A stretch of DNA of 64,000 bases from Hymenochaete sp. R1 (taxonomy: Eukaryota; Basidiomycota; Agaricomycetes; Hymenochaetales; Hymenochaetaceae): assembly GCA_019400425.1 (NCBI GenBank), contig JAFREE010000078.1:1-64000 (forward strand), given 5' to 3'. Shown in pieces: positions 44,458 through 57,118 of this stretch; position 1 is the first letter of the stretch, and each line of letters begins with the position of its first letter. A program made the position numbers and the translations under genes. The notes beneath the pieces are model-generated. The model was not told where the DNA came from and searched no databases. It saw nothing but the letters and a program-made list of their open reading frames with translations.

Positions 44458-46698
44458 ATGTTTGCCGAACAGCAGCTTGTCCTGACTGGTACCGTCGCGG
44501 CAGTGGCCATTCCCGTTCTATGGCACTTTGGGGGCTCTGCGCTGAGAAAATACTTCACTCGCAAATATACAGTCACTTATGACATCCCCTTTATCGCGAA
44601 GGAGAGACTGGACTCTGAAAGAATAAAGGGGACAGCAGTAATTTGTGGTGGAAGGTAATGTCCCTCAGCTATGTGTCGCACGGGTCTTACTAGTACTGAC
44701 TCTTACGCTCATTGTGTCTTAGTGTTGCGGGTCTATTGGCTGCAAGGATATGTGCGAATCACTTCGAGGAGGTCATCGTTGTTGAGCCTGAGGCTTGGCT
44801 TGGCTCGGAGATCGGAAGAAATGCTGTGTACGACAAGGAAGGAAAGTTGATCGATCCGTCTCGAACGCACAAACGGACTCGTATACCTCAGTATGAATCG
44901 ATTCACGGTGAGTCAGCCACACCGGTTCATGCGTCTGTCGACTTGAAACCTGACACTGAAAAATTGATAGCATTCCTTCCGTTGACTTTGGAAACTGTTA
45001 ACACCCTCTTTCCGGGGTTTGACAAAGCGCTTCTCGCCAGAGATGGGAGGTGAGTTTTGAAGCTACAATGAATCAACAAAGTTCCATTCTTATGAGGATT
45101 CAAGGATACTCACGAATGGAATTCATATGCAAGCCCGTAATGGACGTATTTTCCGTAAAAGCTTTCCCTGCATTTTTGGAAGTCGCGAACTCTTCGAACG
45201 CCTGCTGAGAGATGAAGTCCTGAAGTGCAAAAGGGTCAAGCACATTAGCGGAACGGCTTCGGGTATCAAGACCGCGGATGGGGACTGTTCAAGGATAAAC
45301 GAAGTCTTGGTACATCTACCCGACGGATCAGATACGTCTTTACGGGCTTCCTTTGTTATAGGTATTGTTTTATACTCTTCTTTGGCCAGGCTTGAGTTGA
45401 CTTTCAACCCATAGATTGCACTGGCGCAACGCAAGCTGGATACAAATGGCTCAAACGTTTGGAGAGCGAATTCGCACCTAAAGCACAAATTTCGAAACCC
45501 ATACCCATCGATGATCTACGCATTGAGTATTCGGTGCAGTCTCGACTTCGAAAATCTCGCTTTTCCATCCCCCCGGAAGTTCGGGAGGCTTTGCCCATCC
45601 CAGATGGATATGAGAATGCCGGGTGGATTTACTCGTACCTTCCAATCGCAGGGGTTGAGTCTAGGACATTTGTTATAAATAGAATTGAAGGCCATCGTTG
45701 TAAGTATTTCCTCTCTGAGTATATTCTTAGTTTCTCTCTTCCTTTCCTTCGCAGTATTGACGTTCACCATCAGTAGAGATCAGCTGCAGTAGTCGTGACG
45801 AAGAAGTGCCTGATACACCAGAGAAGATTAAACTATATGCGGAGAACATTTCTTCTGTTTATAAAGTGCCGGACTGGGTGCTCGACCTTCTAGATATCAT
45901 AGTACAGTATAAAGAAAACTGGGACGATCTCGGAACAGGCAATGTTTGTGAGTAGCGACAACTCTTTTGCGACCTTGCCCCTGAATCTTCAAATACAGAC
46001 TCTTTTTCGTGCATTCGTTACGAGAAAGCGCCGCTCCCCCCCTCCAACTTCGTCGTTCTCGGTGACTCGGTCATGCGTGTCAACCCGGTCTATGGGTCAG
46101 TCAAAATTTCTCTCAACTCTACGATTTCTCATGAGATGAATAGACAAGGAGTCACTAAAGCTAGCTCAGCTGCTGTTCTGCTCGACCGTCTATTACGTAC
46201 ACAGGTCACCTCAGACCGCATTCCTGACGGGTTTGGGCGCAAGTATGCGGAAATGCATGAGCAGAAGATGGCTGGGATCTGGTACGAATTCCTTCTTACC
46301 ATGGAGAAACACTTCTAATCCGTGATACTTTTTTCTACAGGGACAACAATAAGATCATGGGTACGAGACTATAATCTAAGCCCAAGCGTAAAATATGTTG
46401 ATTTGCTGCATTAGATTACCAATGGCCCTCGACTACTCCTGTGAAGGGCGACAAACTTACCGACGCGCGAAAGGCAGGGAAGTTCACGGACTTTATGTTG
46501 GAACTGAGTATCAGGGTATGTGTTATTCGACATTCAATCTGCACTATACTCATAATGCACGCAACATAGGATGACTTTGTCGACAGCCAGATCTGTGGTG
46601 TGCGTTCGTTCTTGTTCCCACCAACAGACATGTTGCACCCGAAGGTCTTGTTGAAGATGGCTGTCTTCTGGATTCAAAAGAAAGCTGGGCTCGCTTGA
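44458..46698 (+). CDS. TM-anchored FAD-dependent oxidoreductase
   Basis: ATG 44458 starts with an N-terminal anchor helix (LVLTGTVAAVAIPVLWHFGG), then a basic stretch and TAVICGG joined through an intron (44656 to about 44723) to SVAGLLAARI, ending EEVIVVEPE: a Rossmann GGSxAG FAD-binding fold of the monooxygenase class. Later exons give GRIFRKSFPCIFGSRELFER, the interface helix typical of these enzymes, an intron to DCTGATQAGYKWLKRL, SRLRKSRFSIPPEVREALPI, and FVVLGDSVMRVNPVYG, the second FAD motif in degenerate GD...P form. The C-terminus is RSFLFPPTDMLHPKVLLKMA, stop TGA 46696-46698. Roughly 560 residues over about nine exons. Resembles uncharacterised basidiomycete FAD enzymes; the substrate is unknown and no biosynthetic partners lie nearby. 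Confidence 0.75.
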
Positions 46699-47447
46699 AT
46701 CAAATCTGGCGGTAACGATAACCTATGTGATATATAGTACTGTATGCATACATATAATTATCTTTGCCATTCCGAACTTCATCTTTGGAAGTCAACCTGA
46801 CTCCCCTTTCGAATTCTGTCGGCAGAGATTTAACTTAAAGAGAGAGAAGGAGTGGCCACAACAGCATGCGGGTGATCTAGAAGAAATCTACATTTTATGC
46901 ATATTTCCATCTACTGTTTCCAACTAACGAAGGGCCGATACAACAGAGACAGACGGACAGACAAACGCGCAGTATGAACGGCGGATGATACAAAACGACA
47001 CCCCAAGTCGATGAAAGGGGGTCAAGCGTGAGGGGAAGGAAGAGGAGAAAAATCGATAGAGAAAAGAGAGAAAAGAGAGAAAAGGCTACGAAAAAAGGAA
47101 AGGGGAAAGAAATCGATGCAAGATAAAACCGTGGTTCGTGCATGAAGAGAAAAGGCGTGAGCAGATACGTGAACGTGGATCGGGCACTAACTTATAAAGC
47201 GAGAACAAGAAACGATCATCAACAGATGCATCAGCATGTGCAGCAAGTAACATTAACAATGAAAGGAGCGTCAGCAAAAGGCAAAAAAAGCAGCGTTAAA
47301 TAGCGAATGGAGAACGAGGGAAGTGAGGTGAAGGTGAAAGAATGTCCGAAAGTCCCAGACGTTCCAGTCGTCCCAATCAAAGACGTCCATGATTCTACAA
47401 AACACCCCAAAGAAAACCCAGAAATGGGTCCATGACTCCCAATTCCC
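46699..47447. other. Convergent 3' region
   Basis: About 750 bases between convergent stops, with a purine-rich plus strand around 47030-47110 (AAAAGAGAGA repeats). Frames here lack motifs; I read it as two 3' UTRs and spacer. Confidence 0.45.
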
Positions 47448-50400
47448 TCAATTGAGATTCTTAGCTTCCGGTTCCGTCGCTGGTGGTACAGATCCAACCC
47501 CAGACAACGAAAGCACAGAATCCGCCTTCGGCGTGCCTTCATGCTCATTTTGTCCCTGCGCGCATTTCCGTTCCCCAATAGACATAGCTCCCACTTTCTC
47601 AGCCAATATCGCACTCGCAATCGTATCTTGCCTTTGCTCACTTTGAACTTCCCCCGCCATCGATCCGCCTGATCCATGCATCTGGGCTGGGATCATCATC
47701 GACGCGACTTGTCGGTCGTGATAGTGGGGCTGAAGTTGAAACTGCTGCTGCTGCTGTTGTTCTTGTTGCTGATTTTGTTGAAGCTCTGACTGCCCACCCC
47801 TCTTCGTCCCACCCTTTGGATTGAACAGCTCCGCACTATTCTTCGGTGGTGGTCGCTCGAACCCTCTCTCATCATCCCCTAGCCTGTTCGAACCTCCATT
47901 CCCAGATCCATGGCTAAACAATGCACTTCCACCTTGACTTGTCTGCGGGCCCGGGAATGAGTTCGGGCTGTACACCGCCCTCGTACTTGGCCCAACGCCA
48001 TTGTTGTTTGACCATGCACCACACGGAGCAGTTCCCTGCGCGGTCCTCCTATCCGTGTTCGTTTTCGCTGAGTTCGTCGACGTACCAAAAGAGGACAATG
48101 GAGGAAAGTCATTCGATTTTAGTGAGACTGGCTGCGGGCGTGATGGGATGGACGAAGAACCCCCGTGCCCATGCCCATATCCAGAATGGTTTGCTTGATG
48201 TAGGTTCTGATGCACCTTGGCGGGCGACATAGTTCGCGAGTTACTGCTGTTCGTGCTGTCATGCCTCGACCGGACTGCATTGGTATTATGCAAGGTCGGC
48301 TGTGCTTTTATCCCTGCCGCCCAGTCGGGGCGTGCTGGGAGTGGATGCTTCGGCGGAGTCGACATAAGAGCCTTGCGCGTTGAAGAGGAGCTGGATGACT
48401 GCCATCGTCATAGAAAGTTCAGAAGCAGATTCGAAGCGAAAACTAGTCTGCAAATGTATCACTTACCGCAACGGACGATGATTCCTCCCCAGGTGTTTTG
48501 TACCCACTACTCGTTGACGAGTTTCCCGACGTTCGCCTCAAATTCGAACTCAGCCTCGGGCCGACTGTCTCCGCACCCGGCGCACTACCCCGTAATTTTG
48601 GTGCCGGAGGACCTCCTGGCCCCGATCCCGCACTGTAACCCCAAGCACCCCTTCCCGTGGGCGGTGGAACCGTGCCCCTGTTAAGCCCATTGCCGCCGTG
48701 GTTGTTGTTGCTCGTAGGTGGGTAAAAGTTATGAGCATGCTGTCCATTGCTGCTGCTACTGCTGCTATTCGCATCTCTAGATAGCGTCGGTGACGGACTC
48801 CCATTACTATTCGACATGTTGCTCGACCCTGGCCTTTCAACCACTTGACCATTTTGCTGGGGCACCTCCATCATATATGGAGAGTAAGCCATTGGCGGAT
48901 GGGGTTGAGTTGGAGGAGGATAGTACGGGGGATACGCGCCGTATGACACAGGGCCTGGTGGAGGTATATACGAAGGGTACGGGGCAGCATATGCCATATG
49001 AGGCGGTGTATGTCCTGGAATAGGAGAGGGCTGGCTCTCGGAAGACGAATGTCGGTGCATTGGAGGTGGCATCCAAGTATGCTGGTTTGGATTGCCATAG
49101 GGAACGCTGGCAGGCGGTGGAGGATATCTTTCCATCGGTCCACTAGCTGGGCTCGTTGGGTCCGAACTGGGGAAGTGAGTTTGTGGAGGTGGAGGATACG
49201 GGTAATGTGGAGGCGGAAAATACTGATATGGCATGTAGGGTTGCGGTGAAGCCATGGCAGCTCCTCCAGGAGGAGGGTAAGGATACACTGGATATGGCGT
49301 ATTCATATATGCGCCTGGTTGAGGTGGATAAACGGCAGGATCATATACTGGAGTACTAATCGATGGTTCGTATAATGATGGGTAGGTAAATGGCGGTGAT
49401 GGTTCTTGTGGAAGCTCAGTATGGCCATTCTGAGTACTCAAGGGGTACGAGCGCGAAATGTCTGGTGCAGTAATACGATCCTCGGTCCGCCTCCGATCTG
49501 TACCCGGTACAGACCATTCACTTTCAGTGGGCGCAGTACTCGCGTTGTCTTCGATGTCGCTACTGCACCCAGCTCCGCCACTTTGCGATCCAGATCCCGA
49601 TGCAGAAGCCAAACTCAGAGTAGATGACGATGCACTCGTCTCCCGCTCCTTCGCCTTTTCTTTTTCCTCGAAATTCATGAAGATCCTGTTCCGTGCCGCC
49701 TCGTACGCAGCTTCGCGCTCTGCAATGGTCATGCGCTTCCTGCTCGTCGTACTTCGACTTCCCATACTTCCCGCCTCAGAAGGACCGGGGTCGGACAACT
49801 CGCCGTCCTCGCCGGCCGTCGAGCCTGCTCTTGAAGTGGTCGACCTCTGACGATGGCGATCCAGTTCGGATCGGCGCATGATCTTGAACGTCGGATGCGC
49901 GGTTTGCTCTACTGGGACGAGATCGGAAATGCGTGTCTGGGGACTATAATGATAAGAATAAATGTTGCGATTGGGATCAGGGACCTCTCTTTTTTGAATG
50001 AGCTTTGAATAACTTACACATTGCTTTCTGGACTTATTATGACAACCATATCTTTATTACCGGGTCTGTCGCGAGCTGCGGGGTCGTTTTCAGGAGACAT
50101 TCTGTAGTATTGTGCGCAACGATGCACAAGAAGACGCTGGTACTGATTTTCCGGGGATATCTTGAAGCTCAACCGAGAGCTAATACAACAATATCAAGAC
50201 ATTGTCAGTATCGTATTCAAACGCGTCGTAAACTGAGAAAATTGAAAGAAGGGTTATATCGTGAGTCGGGTAGGGGACACCGCCCATCGCCGATGCAAGC
50301 CCGGGCGCTAAACCACGCGGAACGACCCACACAGCAACGTACAAGCAGTGAACCACCCAGCCAAAGAGCACAGAAACCAAAAAATATCCAACAAGAATTC

Positions 50401-50959
50401 CACACTCACCTCCGTTCTCGAACCAGTGCTTCCATTTGTTCTCCAAGCTTGAGTACGAATAACCTATCCTTGCTCTTCAGGGCCTCTAAGATCTGCGCGT
50501 CGACCTCCGGCGTCGACACCCCACTGCCCTCTGTCGACGGTGGTAACGCGACGAAAGCAGGCACCATGCCACCAGCGCTAGTACCCTGCGAGCTCGTCGA
50601 CCCCGCATCCGAAAGGCTTTGTTGCCCATTCAGTAGCGATGAACGTGAAGAGGACGGTGTGAGGTGTTGAAGTTGGTGGATATGAGACGGCGACTCCACG
50701 AGACGGTCGGTTGACAACGATCCATTTGATGCAAATTCAACGGTATCACTAATACGAAGACTGAGACCCGAGCTTGAGCGTCTCGAAGACGGTGGAGGCA
50801 AAGAGTCGGCTGAATGGATGCTACTAGCTGCTGAAATTGACGTGGAGTCTTGCGCTGCAGAGGCGGCGGCGTCTACAGAATTGTACGTTAGTATAACCAA
50901 GAAGAGATAGAGTTAAGCACGAGTCAGATGTGACAGAGATTATGCTCACCACGCGACAT
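47448..50959 (-). CDS. R3H-SUZ domain RNA-binding protein
   Basis: Large, mostly disordered RNA-binding protein of the R3H-SUZ type. A tiny first exon (MSR, ATG 50959) joins by an intron to DAAASAAQDSTSISAASS. A Ser-rich N-terminus leads to the helix EALKSKDRLFVLKLGEQMEA, then the R3H domain over an intron near 50400: YQRLLVHRCAQYYRMSPEND and DRPGNKDMVV. The SUZ domain follows: RKRMTIAEREAAYEAARNRI and FMNFEEKEKAKE. A Pro/Tyr-rich region (about 49400-48850) precedes a second disordered half with poly-Gln and the SUZ-C-like ELFNPKGGTKRGG. The intron near 48460-48400 joins SSVA to SSSSSTRKALMSTPP in frame. About 930 residues; stop at 47448. Likely cytoplasmic, binding mRNA. Confidence 0.82.
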
Positions 50960-51660
50960 GGCTACCAAGTTTGGGCAAGCAATGAGATGGGCAAGGGTGA
51001 AGTGTGGTGTGTGTACGGTATGGTGTTATGGGTTTACGATTGGAAGCAATGCAATACAATGAGTGTAATGATGAATGAAATGATGCAATCAGCCTTGCGT
51101 TCTTCACGACGAAACCTTACTAGTGGGAAGAGAGCTAGAGCACTAGTAGGCCATCGTCGTTGCGAACGGTGACGACGAAGGACGAGGCAGGAGAGGAGGG
51201 AAAGGAAGAGAGCTGGTGGTGGTGTGCTGGTGAGCGAGGTGAGGTTACCGTTACGCTTCGCAGCTTCCTAACGCGGCAACGCCCGAAATATTTAGCCACG
51301 ACTCGCTTCACTTCACTTCAAAAGACAGCCAATGTCTCCTTCAGATATAAAATCCTCCTTTTATACGCGAAAGCAAGTCTGGCAGCTCTTATAGTACACG
51401 GCGGGCGCAGCTGACGGCGCCCATGACAAGCACAAAGCAAGAAAAAATCATGATTTGAAAAGGAGGCGGTCATATCATATAACTACGCAATTCTCAACCG
51501 CAGTATTCGCAGTCCTTCTCCAAACAGCTCGAGCCTGTTCGCCTCTTACCTCTAGTTCGAGGTGTGTATGACATTGTAGATGTTGAAGGTCAAGCTGCGG
51601 ACACAAGTTGTGCCAAGCCATCAGCTAATCGGTCATCAAGCTCAATTAAACATGAGGTTC
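50960..51660. other. Intergenic region
   Basis: About 700 bases between the R3H gene start and the transporter 3' end. Short frames only. It probably carries the R3H promoter (AT-poor, no clear TATA). Confidence 0.4.
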
Positions 51661-53473
51661 TCACCAGAAAACAAAGATGAAGGCTCCGTAGCAAGCAAGA
51701 ACCAGCGCAGCTTTGTTTAGCGTCCGGCTGACGCTCATATCATTTTGGGTGAGCTGAGATGTTAAGTTAGGCGCTCTGCAAAGGAATGTATTTTTAGAGT
51801 ATCACTTACCTTCCAGAAGAATAAGCCTGGTAAAATGAAAGAAATAGTCGTGCTGCCCGTCGAGCCTACGAAAGAAAGAACTACGTAATAAAGATTTAAG
51901 TCTTTTATTTTTTGTCATGACTGAATGCAGACTCACCAAGCTGTAGGTCATCCACGAAGAACGCAATCGCAAAACCAGCAGCAACGATCACAGACGTCAG
52001 CACCGTATGCTTCAACGGTGTCATATCAGCCGGAATATGATCCGCGTCAAGAATATCACTCTCATCGTCATTCGTGGGTGCTTTGTGATGCACTAATGCA
52101 TCTCCATCCAAGAATACCTTGTCCAAACTGTTTCTGCATGGATGCACTTGTAACGGATACGAGAACAGTACGAGAATGACGATGGCAAGCTGGCCGATAG
52201 CGATAAAGAGAGATGTGGAAGGGTACATAGCGATGATGTTGGCCTTCACGGCAGACCCAAATGTGAGATATCCAAAGATAGCGATGATCTCGTATGTGAG
52301 GGAGGCAGAGCCAATTGCGGTTCCAATAACGACATTCATACGCTTCTGGCTGTTTGACTTGAGTTCGTTGAAGATCGGGAAGAGCTACGGTAAGGCGTTA
52401 TAAGGATGTCGGACCCTTAATATTGAAAGTGGTAGGGTAGCTTACGTTCTGTGAGCATGTAAAAGCAAATACTTGTACCGGGAAAGTTGTGATAAACCCG
52501 GTCGTGAAGTGAACGAGGTGCACCTCTCCTTTCTCCATCTTTTCTCCGAGTGGCCAGAAGTAGCAAACTATCACGATCAGGACAAGATAGGCTTGACGAG
52601 CAAAGTCATTATTTCCCAACGTCGATGGAATCATTGTAGGAGAAACTCACCAACAGAGAACAAAGCAACATAGCTTGTATGTCGTAGACTATCGAGCTTG
52701 CGCAAGAAACAGAGTGGTATGAGAATGACCATGAACAAGGATAACCATACTCGTTCCGAGACGGCCCAAGTTGGTGGATTGGTATCCGACGAAGCAAGGT
52801 CGTGGAATAATGAAAGAACGACACTCGGCATTAAGGTCTTGATTATAATTAAATAACTGCACCCAGACGCATTTAGATAAATGAAGTAAGATGATAGACT
52901 CTAGAGATAATAACGGTGAGCTCTCTTACCTGATTGATACTCCAAAACATTTTGTCGCAATGGCTGCGTCGAAGAATACAGCGGCGTTGGGAAACGTAAG
53001 CTGTGCGACAGCGAAGAAGCTAGATCGTCGGTGGGGTGTGTATCGAGCGCAGCGCGAGAGGAGGTACAGCCCAAATGCTGCGATGGCACCACAGACGAGA
53101 CAGCTTATCATACCTGGGATGATACCTGCTGAAGCCATGGCCTGCGTATCGGTATCAGTATCATTGCACAGTTTAGGATCCATTTGATACGACATACCAA
53201 GGGGAATGTGAGCATTCCTAGACGCCGTAGTAAGCACTCCATAAGCCCAAAGAAAGCCTAATTGAACTTACCGCTTCCAATGATCGTGTTCGCCAGATTG
53301 CTCACACTGCCAATCATCCCACCTGTTCCATCCCTCTTGCCCTCCGGTATCTGAACAGGTGAGGACGACGCAGCTCCGCCTAAGAGCGCACTACTCTCTC
53401 TTGCATCCACATCTTCCCTCACGTCTACGTCATTCCGTTCGCCTGGAATAGCAGCACCATAAGCCTGGACCAT
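51661..53473 (-). CDS. Vacuolar amino-acid transporter, AVT/SLC38 type
   Basis: Multi-pass transporter of the Aa_trans family. A polar N-terminus (MVQAYGAAIPGERNDVDVRE) holds the acidic stretch, then GGMIGSVSNLANTIIGSG joined over an intron to MLTFPLAMASAGIIPGMISC, the family's hallmark TM1. Other helices are IAAFGLYLLSRCARY, a segment ending KCFGVSISYLIIIKTLMPSV, WLSLFMVILIPLCFLRKLDS, FTTGFITTFPVQVFAFTCSQ joined to LFPIFNELKSNSQKRMN, AIGSASLTYEIIAIFGYLTF, LFIAIGQLAIVILVLFSYPL followed by QVHPCRNS, and TSVIVAAGFAIAFFVDDLQL; the last exon is LNKAALVLACYGAFIFVFW with TGA at 51661-51663. About 11 helices over at least eight exons. ATG 53473 is the first in frame; an unseen upstream exon is possible. 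Closest to the AVT5-7 group; proton-coupled export from the vacuole is the likely role. Confidence 0.85.
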
Positions 53474-54290
53474 TTCGTACTCTTCTTCTGAGCCTGACCG
53501 GGAGACGGGGCGGCAAGCTTGCGCTTGCGGGCCTTGAGGATGACGATGGTGGAAGAGCAAACCGAAAGAGAAGAGCGGTGCCCGTGCCTACAAGATTTGT
53601 GCAAAGCACTGCACGACAGAGGCAGAGGTGAATGGAAATGGAGGGTGAAAGAGGGGTGGATGGATATATTATAGCGAGCTCCTGCTCAGCTCATCCGACA
53701 CCGAGTTGGCGTGCGAGAGGCGCTTGTGCGGTGCGGGAGGGACGTGGTAAACGCTCCGAACCGGCGAGCCGGTGTCAGCCTGCCGTGCCGTGCCGTAGCC
53801 AGAACGACAACCAAGAAATCAAACATGCAAATCCGTCTTCACCTTACACTCCTCCGCATCAATATCTTCCTCGGTACTTTACAATTTGGCAAGAAGATGA
53901 CTAGCCTACATAAAATACTTTCCTGTAAAAACACTTCAGAAAGTCATGGCTCTAGAGTTCAAGCCAGCGATCTCTTTCAAGCATTTCAAGTTGATATATT
54001 ATGTGCCCCGGGTTTCTTCAGTGAGACGTAAAAAGTCGACTGAATAAATTGACCTGGATGACTATCCTTGCCATTGAAGGTATGTCGCTATGCGTATCAG
54101 CAAAAAAAGATATCGTTTCGGTTCTGACTAAAGCACCTAATCGAGGCTGACCATCGTAAATCAATCCAGCCTCTCCGTCCAGACAGTGGAGACGATAGCT
54201 GAGGGACTCCCTTCTTCCTCACATGTACATGGCCATCTTCGCTATTCATTCCTCACACTCGTTCTGATCTACCCACACATTCCTTTAGCT
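53474..54290. other. Divergent promoter region
   Basis: About 820 bases between divergent genes. Short frames without motifs, including one that would start at ATG 53638. Likely promoters for both sides. Confidence 0.4.
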
Positions 54291-56755
54291 ATGTCCCAAA
54301 GTCACTCCTTTCCTCCTCCTATCTACGACAAGTCTACCGGAAAGACCTTCGTCGCCATACCCGCCCCATCTTTCATCTTCACTAACAAAAACAAACCTCA
54401 AGAAAGTCAAAGCACCAAGGATGAAGAAGGTTCTCGATATGTTTATGTGGAGAAGAAAGATGTCAGTACAAGCAAATCTGGATCCGAGCGCAAAAAGAGA
54501 GGCCGACCAAGTGGCAAGCGCTCTCAGGCCGTGGGCGAATGGATGGTGGGATCCTTTATCGGCGTATACATAAGTCTGCCATCTAATCTTTTTATCAGGT
54601 GAAGCATTACCTGCCCGACGCGCCTCCTGACCATGTTCCGTGGACAGGCGGGGTGAGCCCATCGTCTGACGACCTTACCTCGATTACCGTACGTGTCAAC
54701 GAGTCCCTATCAGGCAGTCAGGCCGCTCTTGCCGTAGGAAAGAGCTCTTCCCGTTCCACATTTGAAATCCCTACTTTGGAGAGCGAGACTTTGATGAATG
54801 GTTCCCTGCCTTCAAATGGTTCTAGCAAATGGTCGGATGGGGCGAACTCGAAGTCGAAACCGAGAGCCTCTTTGCATAAGCCAGTATTACCTTTGCCATC
54901 GCTTGCCCGAGTATCAAAGGAGTCCATAGTCAAGCCGCTGAAACCACGAAGAAAGACGATGTGTGTGACTGACCTCAATGCTCGTCGAGAAGCTTTCTTC
55001 TTCGAGCGCCGCGCTACTCTTTCGAAGGTTAACGGTATCGCACCCAAGCTCACAGCGAAGACAACTACTGTCGACAAAGCTACACGTGCGAAGAAGGCTT
55101 TGTCTCTACTTAGTGAAATGGACGACTCCTTCACCAGCGCATTGGGCAAAATTGACCTTGCCATGGCGAACCTCAAAGAAGAGAAAGAGAAGTTTGACCA
55201 ACCTCTACCGGGTATTCAGGTCTCGACGTCGCAATCGTCTCACGATTCGTCTAGCGTAGGCGTTTCTGATACCGTACCAGCTTCAGCATCACCAACATTG
55301 GCTGCTCGACGAGGAAAGCCAGTCCCGAACATGTTGTCTGTCAAGACAAAGTCGAAACTAGCGGACAACAATGACTATCCCGACATTCCAACGCCATTTC
55401 AGTGCTCACCAGCGCCCGGTGCCTCAGAATGTAGAACCAAAACGGGTCGCGTGTACCCGAACTTGGTTCTCGATCCGAAAATGTCAGCAGAGCAGATGAT
55501 TTGCAGTCTTCGAGCACAGGTAGAGAACTTTGTTCCTCAAACACCCATTGATTCCGAGACCTTGCACGACCAATGCCTGGAAGCAGAAGCTTGGCTAGAG
55601 GAAGAGCTCTCAGGTAACGTTGGTACTCATGAGACCATTGGCCCTCCGACATTCACTTCAAGCGACGGAGGAAATGAAAATGAAATGAGACGTTCTGGGA
55701 ATTGTGGTCCTCCTTTAACCCCAGGTAGGAACTTACTCTCCCCGAACTCGACGCCTAAAGTACTTCGAAACTGCCACTCAATGCCCTGTACCTCCACACC
55801 CAAGCCGCGCAAGTCGATTCTCTCTGATGGGACCACTCACGGATCCAGCGCTCATAAGAAAGTTCGCTTCTCATCAGATAGGCCAGAATCAATCCTCTCG
55901 CCCCTCTTGACCATCTTTGAACCTCCAGCGTTCAAAGAAGACCCTGACATGTCACCGATTAAAGTGATCTCTAGTCCTCCGAAGCGCAAGCCGACTCCAT
56001 CTGCAGGAGACGGCTCGTCTACACTTTCTGAAACAAAGCCTCCTGTAAACCATGCTCTCAAACCTCCGTTCCTTACTCCGAAGAGGATTTCGACGGTCAC
56101 TCGGACGCCAGCAGTTTCGCCTTTGAGCTCTATCAAGCCGCCCCAGCCAAAGCTTCCTTCTCAACTGGTCACTGTTCTCGCCGCGAATACTCCCCCGGTC
56201 TCTCGTCCTGGCATCACGCAATGGCGATACTCCACGATAAATGGCCCGTCTCCTCTAGGGAAAATCGGTCTCAAAGAGAAGATTTCCGCTCCAACGGCCT
56301 TGAATAAGAAATATAGCGTTTCAAAGTCTACTGTACCTCGGAGGATCCCCTTGATATTCTCCGCGGCGTCGGAAAACGTCAATGGCACTACCAGAGACTC
56401 GTTGAAGGCCGGGAATGGAAAGGAGGACGCGCGTGAAAGTAGCATAACGTCGAAGCGCAACACATTGACACCAACCCGCCCTCAAAGTCTGAACTTGAAG
56501 TCGTCTACGAAAGAAAATGGCACGAATGCAAATCAGCGGCTCTTCGGAGGACTTTCAATGACGCGTAAGCGTAGTTTCACAACAAGCGGGGCGGTGATGA
56601 CTGGCCGAGGGATTGAGAACATACCGGTAAGGGAGACGAAGCTTCCTACGCGTGCCCCTGTCGAGAAGGAAAGCGACAGCGACGGCCAGAAGAAGAACTT
56701 GAAGCTGAGAAGGAGCTTACCATTCCAGAACGTGCTGAATCGGTTGAGGGGGTAA
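54291..56755 (+). CDS. Basic, disordered, probably nuclear or cytoskeletal protein
   Basis: Two exons: ATG 54291 (MSQSHSFPPPIYDKSTGKTF) to GEWM, a ~50-nt intron ending ATCAG near 54598, then one long exon to the stop at 56755. I do not recognise the family. It is Ser/Pro/Lys-rich, with an AT-hook-like GSERKKRGRPSGKRS in exon 1, a conserved-looking DAPPDHVPWTGGVSPSSDDL, a helical middle part (TDLNARREAFFFERRATLSK, AKKALSLLSEMDDSFTSAL) and many SP/TP sites (SPKRKPTPSAGDG type) that CDKs could phosphorylate. The C-terminus is basic (LKLRRSLPFQNVLNRLRG). About 800 residues. A chromosome or spindle role is inference only. Confidence 0.65.
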
Positions 56756-57118
56756 AGTGTATACATGGACATGCGCATACATTGCGTGGGTGCCTGTCGA
56801 GATCTACCTCTATTTATCTGCTTGTTTTGTTATGTACCTCGAATTGTTGTGCAATGCGCTTTGGTTCTTGCCATTGCAATCTCGTGAGTGAAGGAAGAAA
56901 ATACCAGCCCGAAAGTCACGGAGTTCAGTTTAGTGAAGTGAGCGCTTGTTTGATCGTGTTTCTCTTGATTTCATCATATCAGCGTCGATCTCAACGAACT
57001 TCGAGGGCCAACTTGAACATCGGCTTTGAGACGACGAATGTACAACTCAATCTCACTCCAACATCGCTTGTACTTTGAACGCGGTCTGTAGACGAGCTAG
57101 GAAGGAATACGTCACAAA
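56756..57118. other. Intergenic region
   Basis: About 360 bases between two same-strand genes: terminator of the basic protein gene and promoter of ARP8. No further gene seen. Confidence 0.4.

Noticed and set aside
47231..47677. 148-codon minus frame overlapping the 3' end of the R3H-SUZ gene
   Set aside because: Its upstream half is a shifted frame of the R3H-SUZ coding sequence; no independent support.
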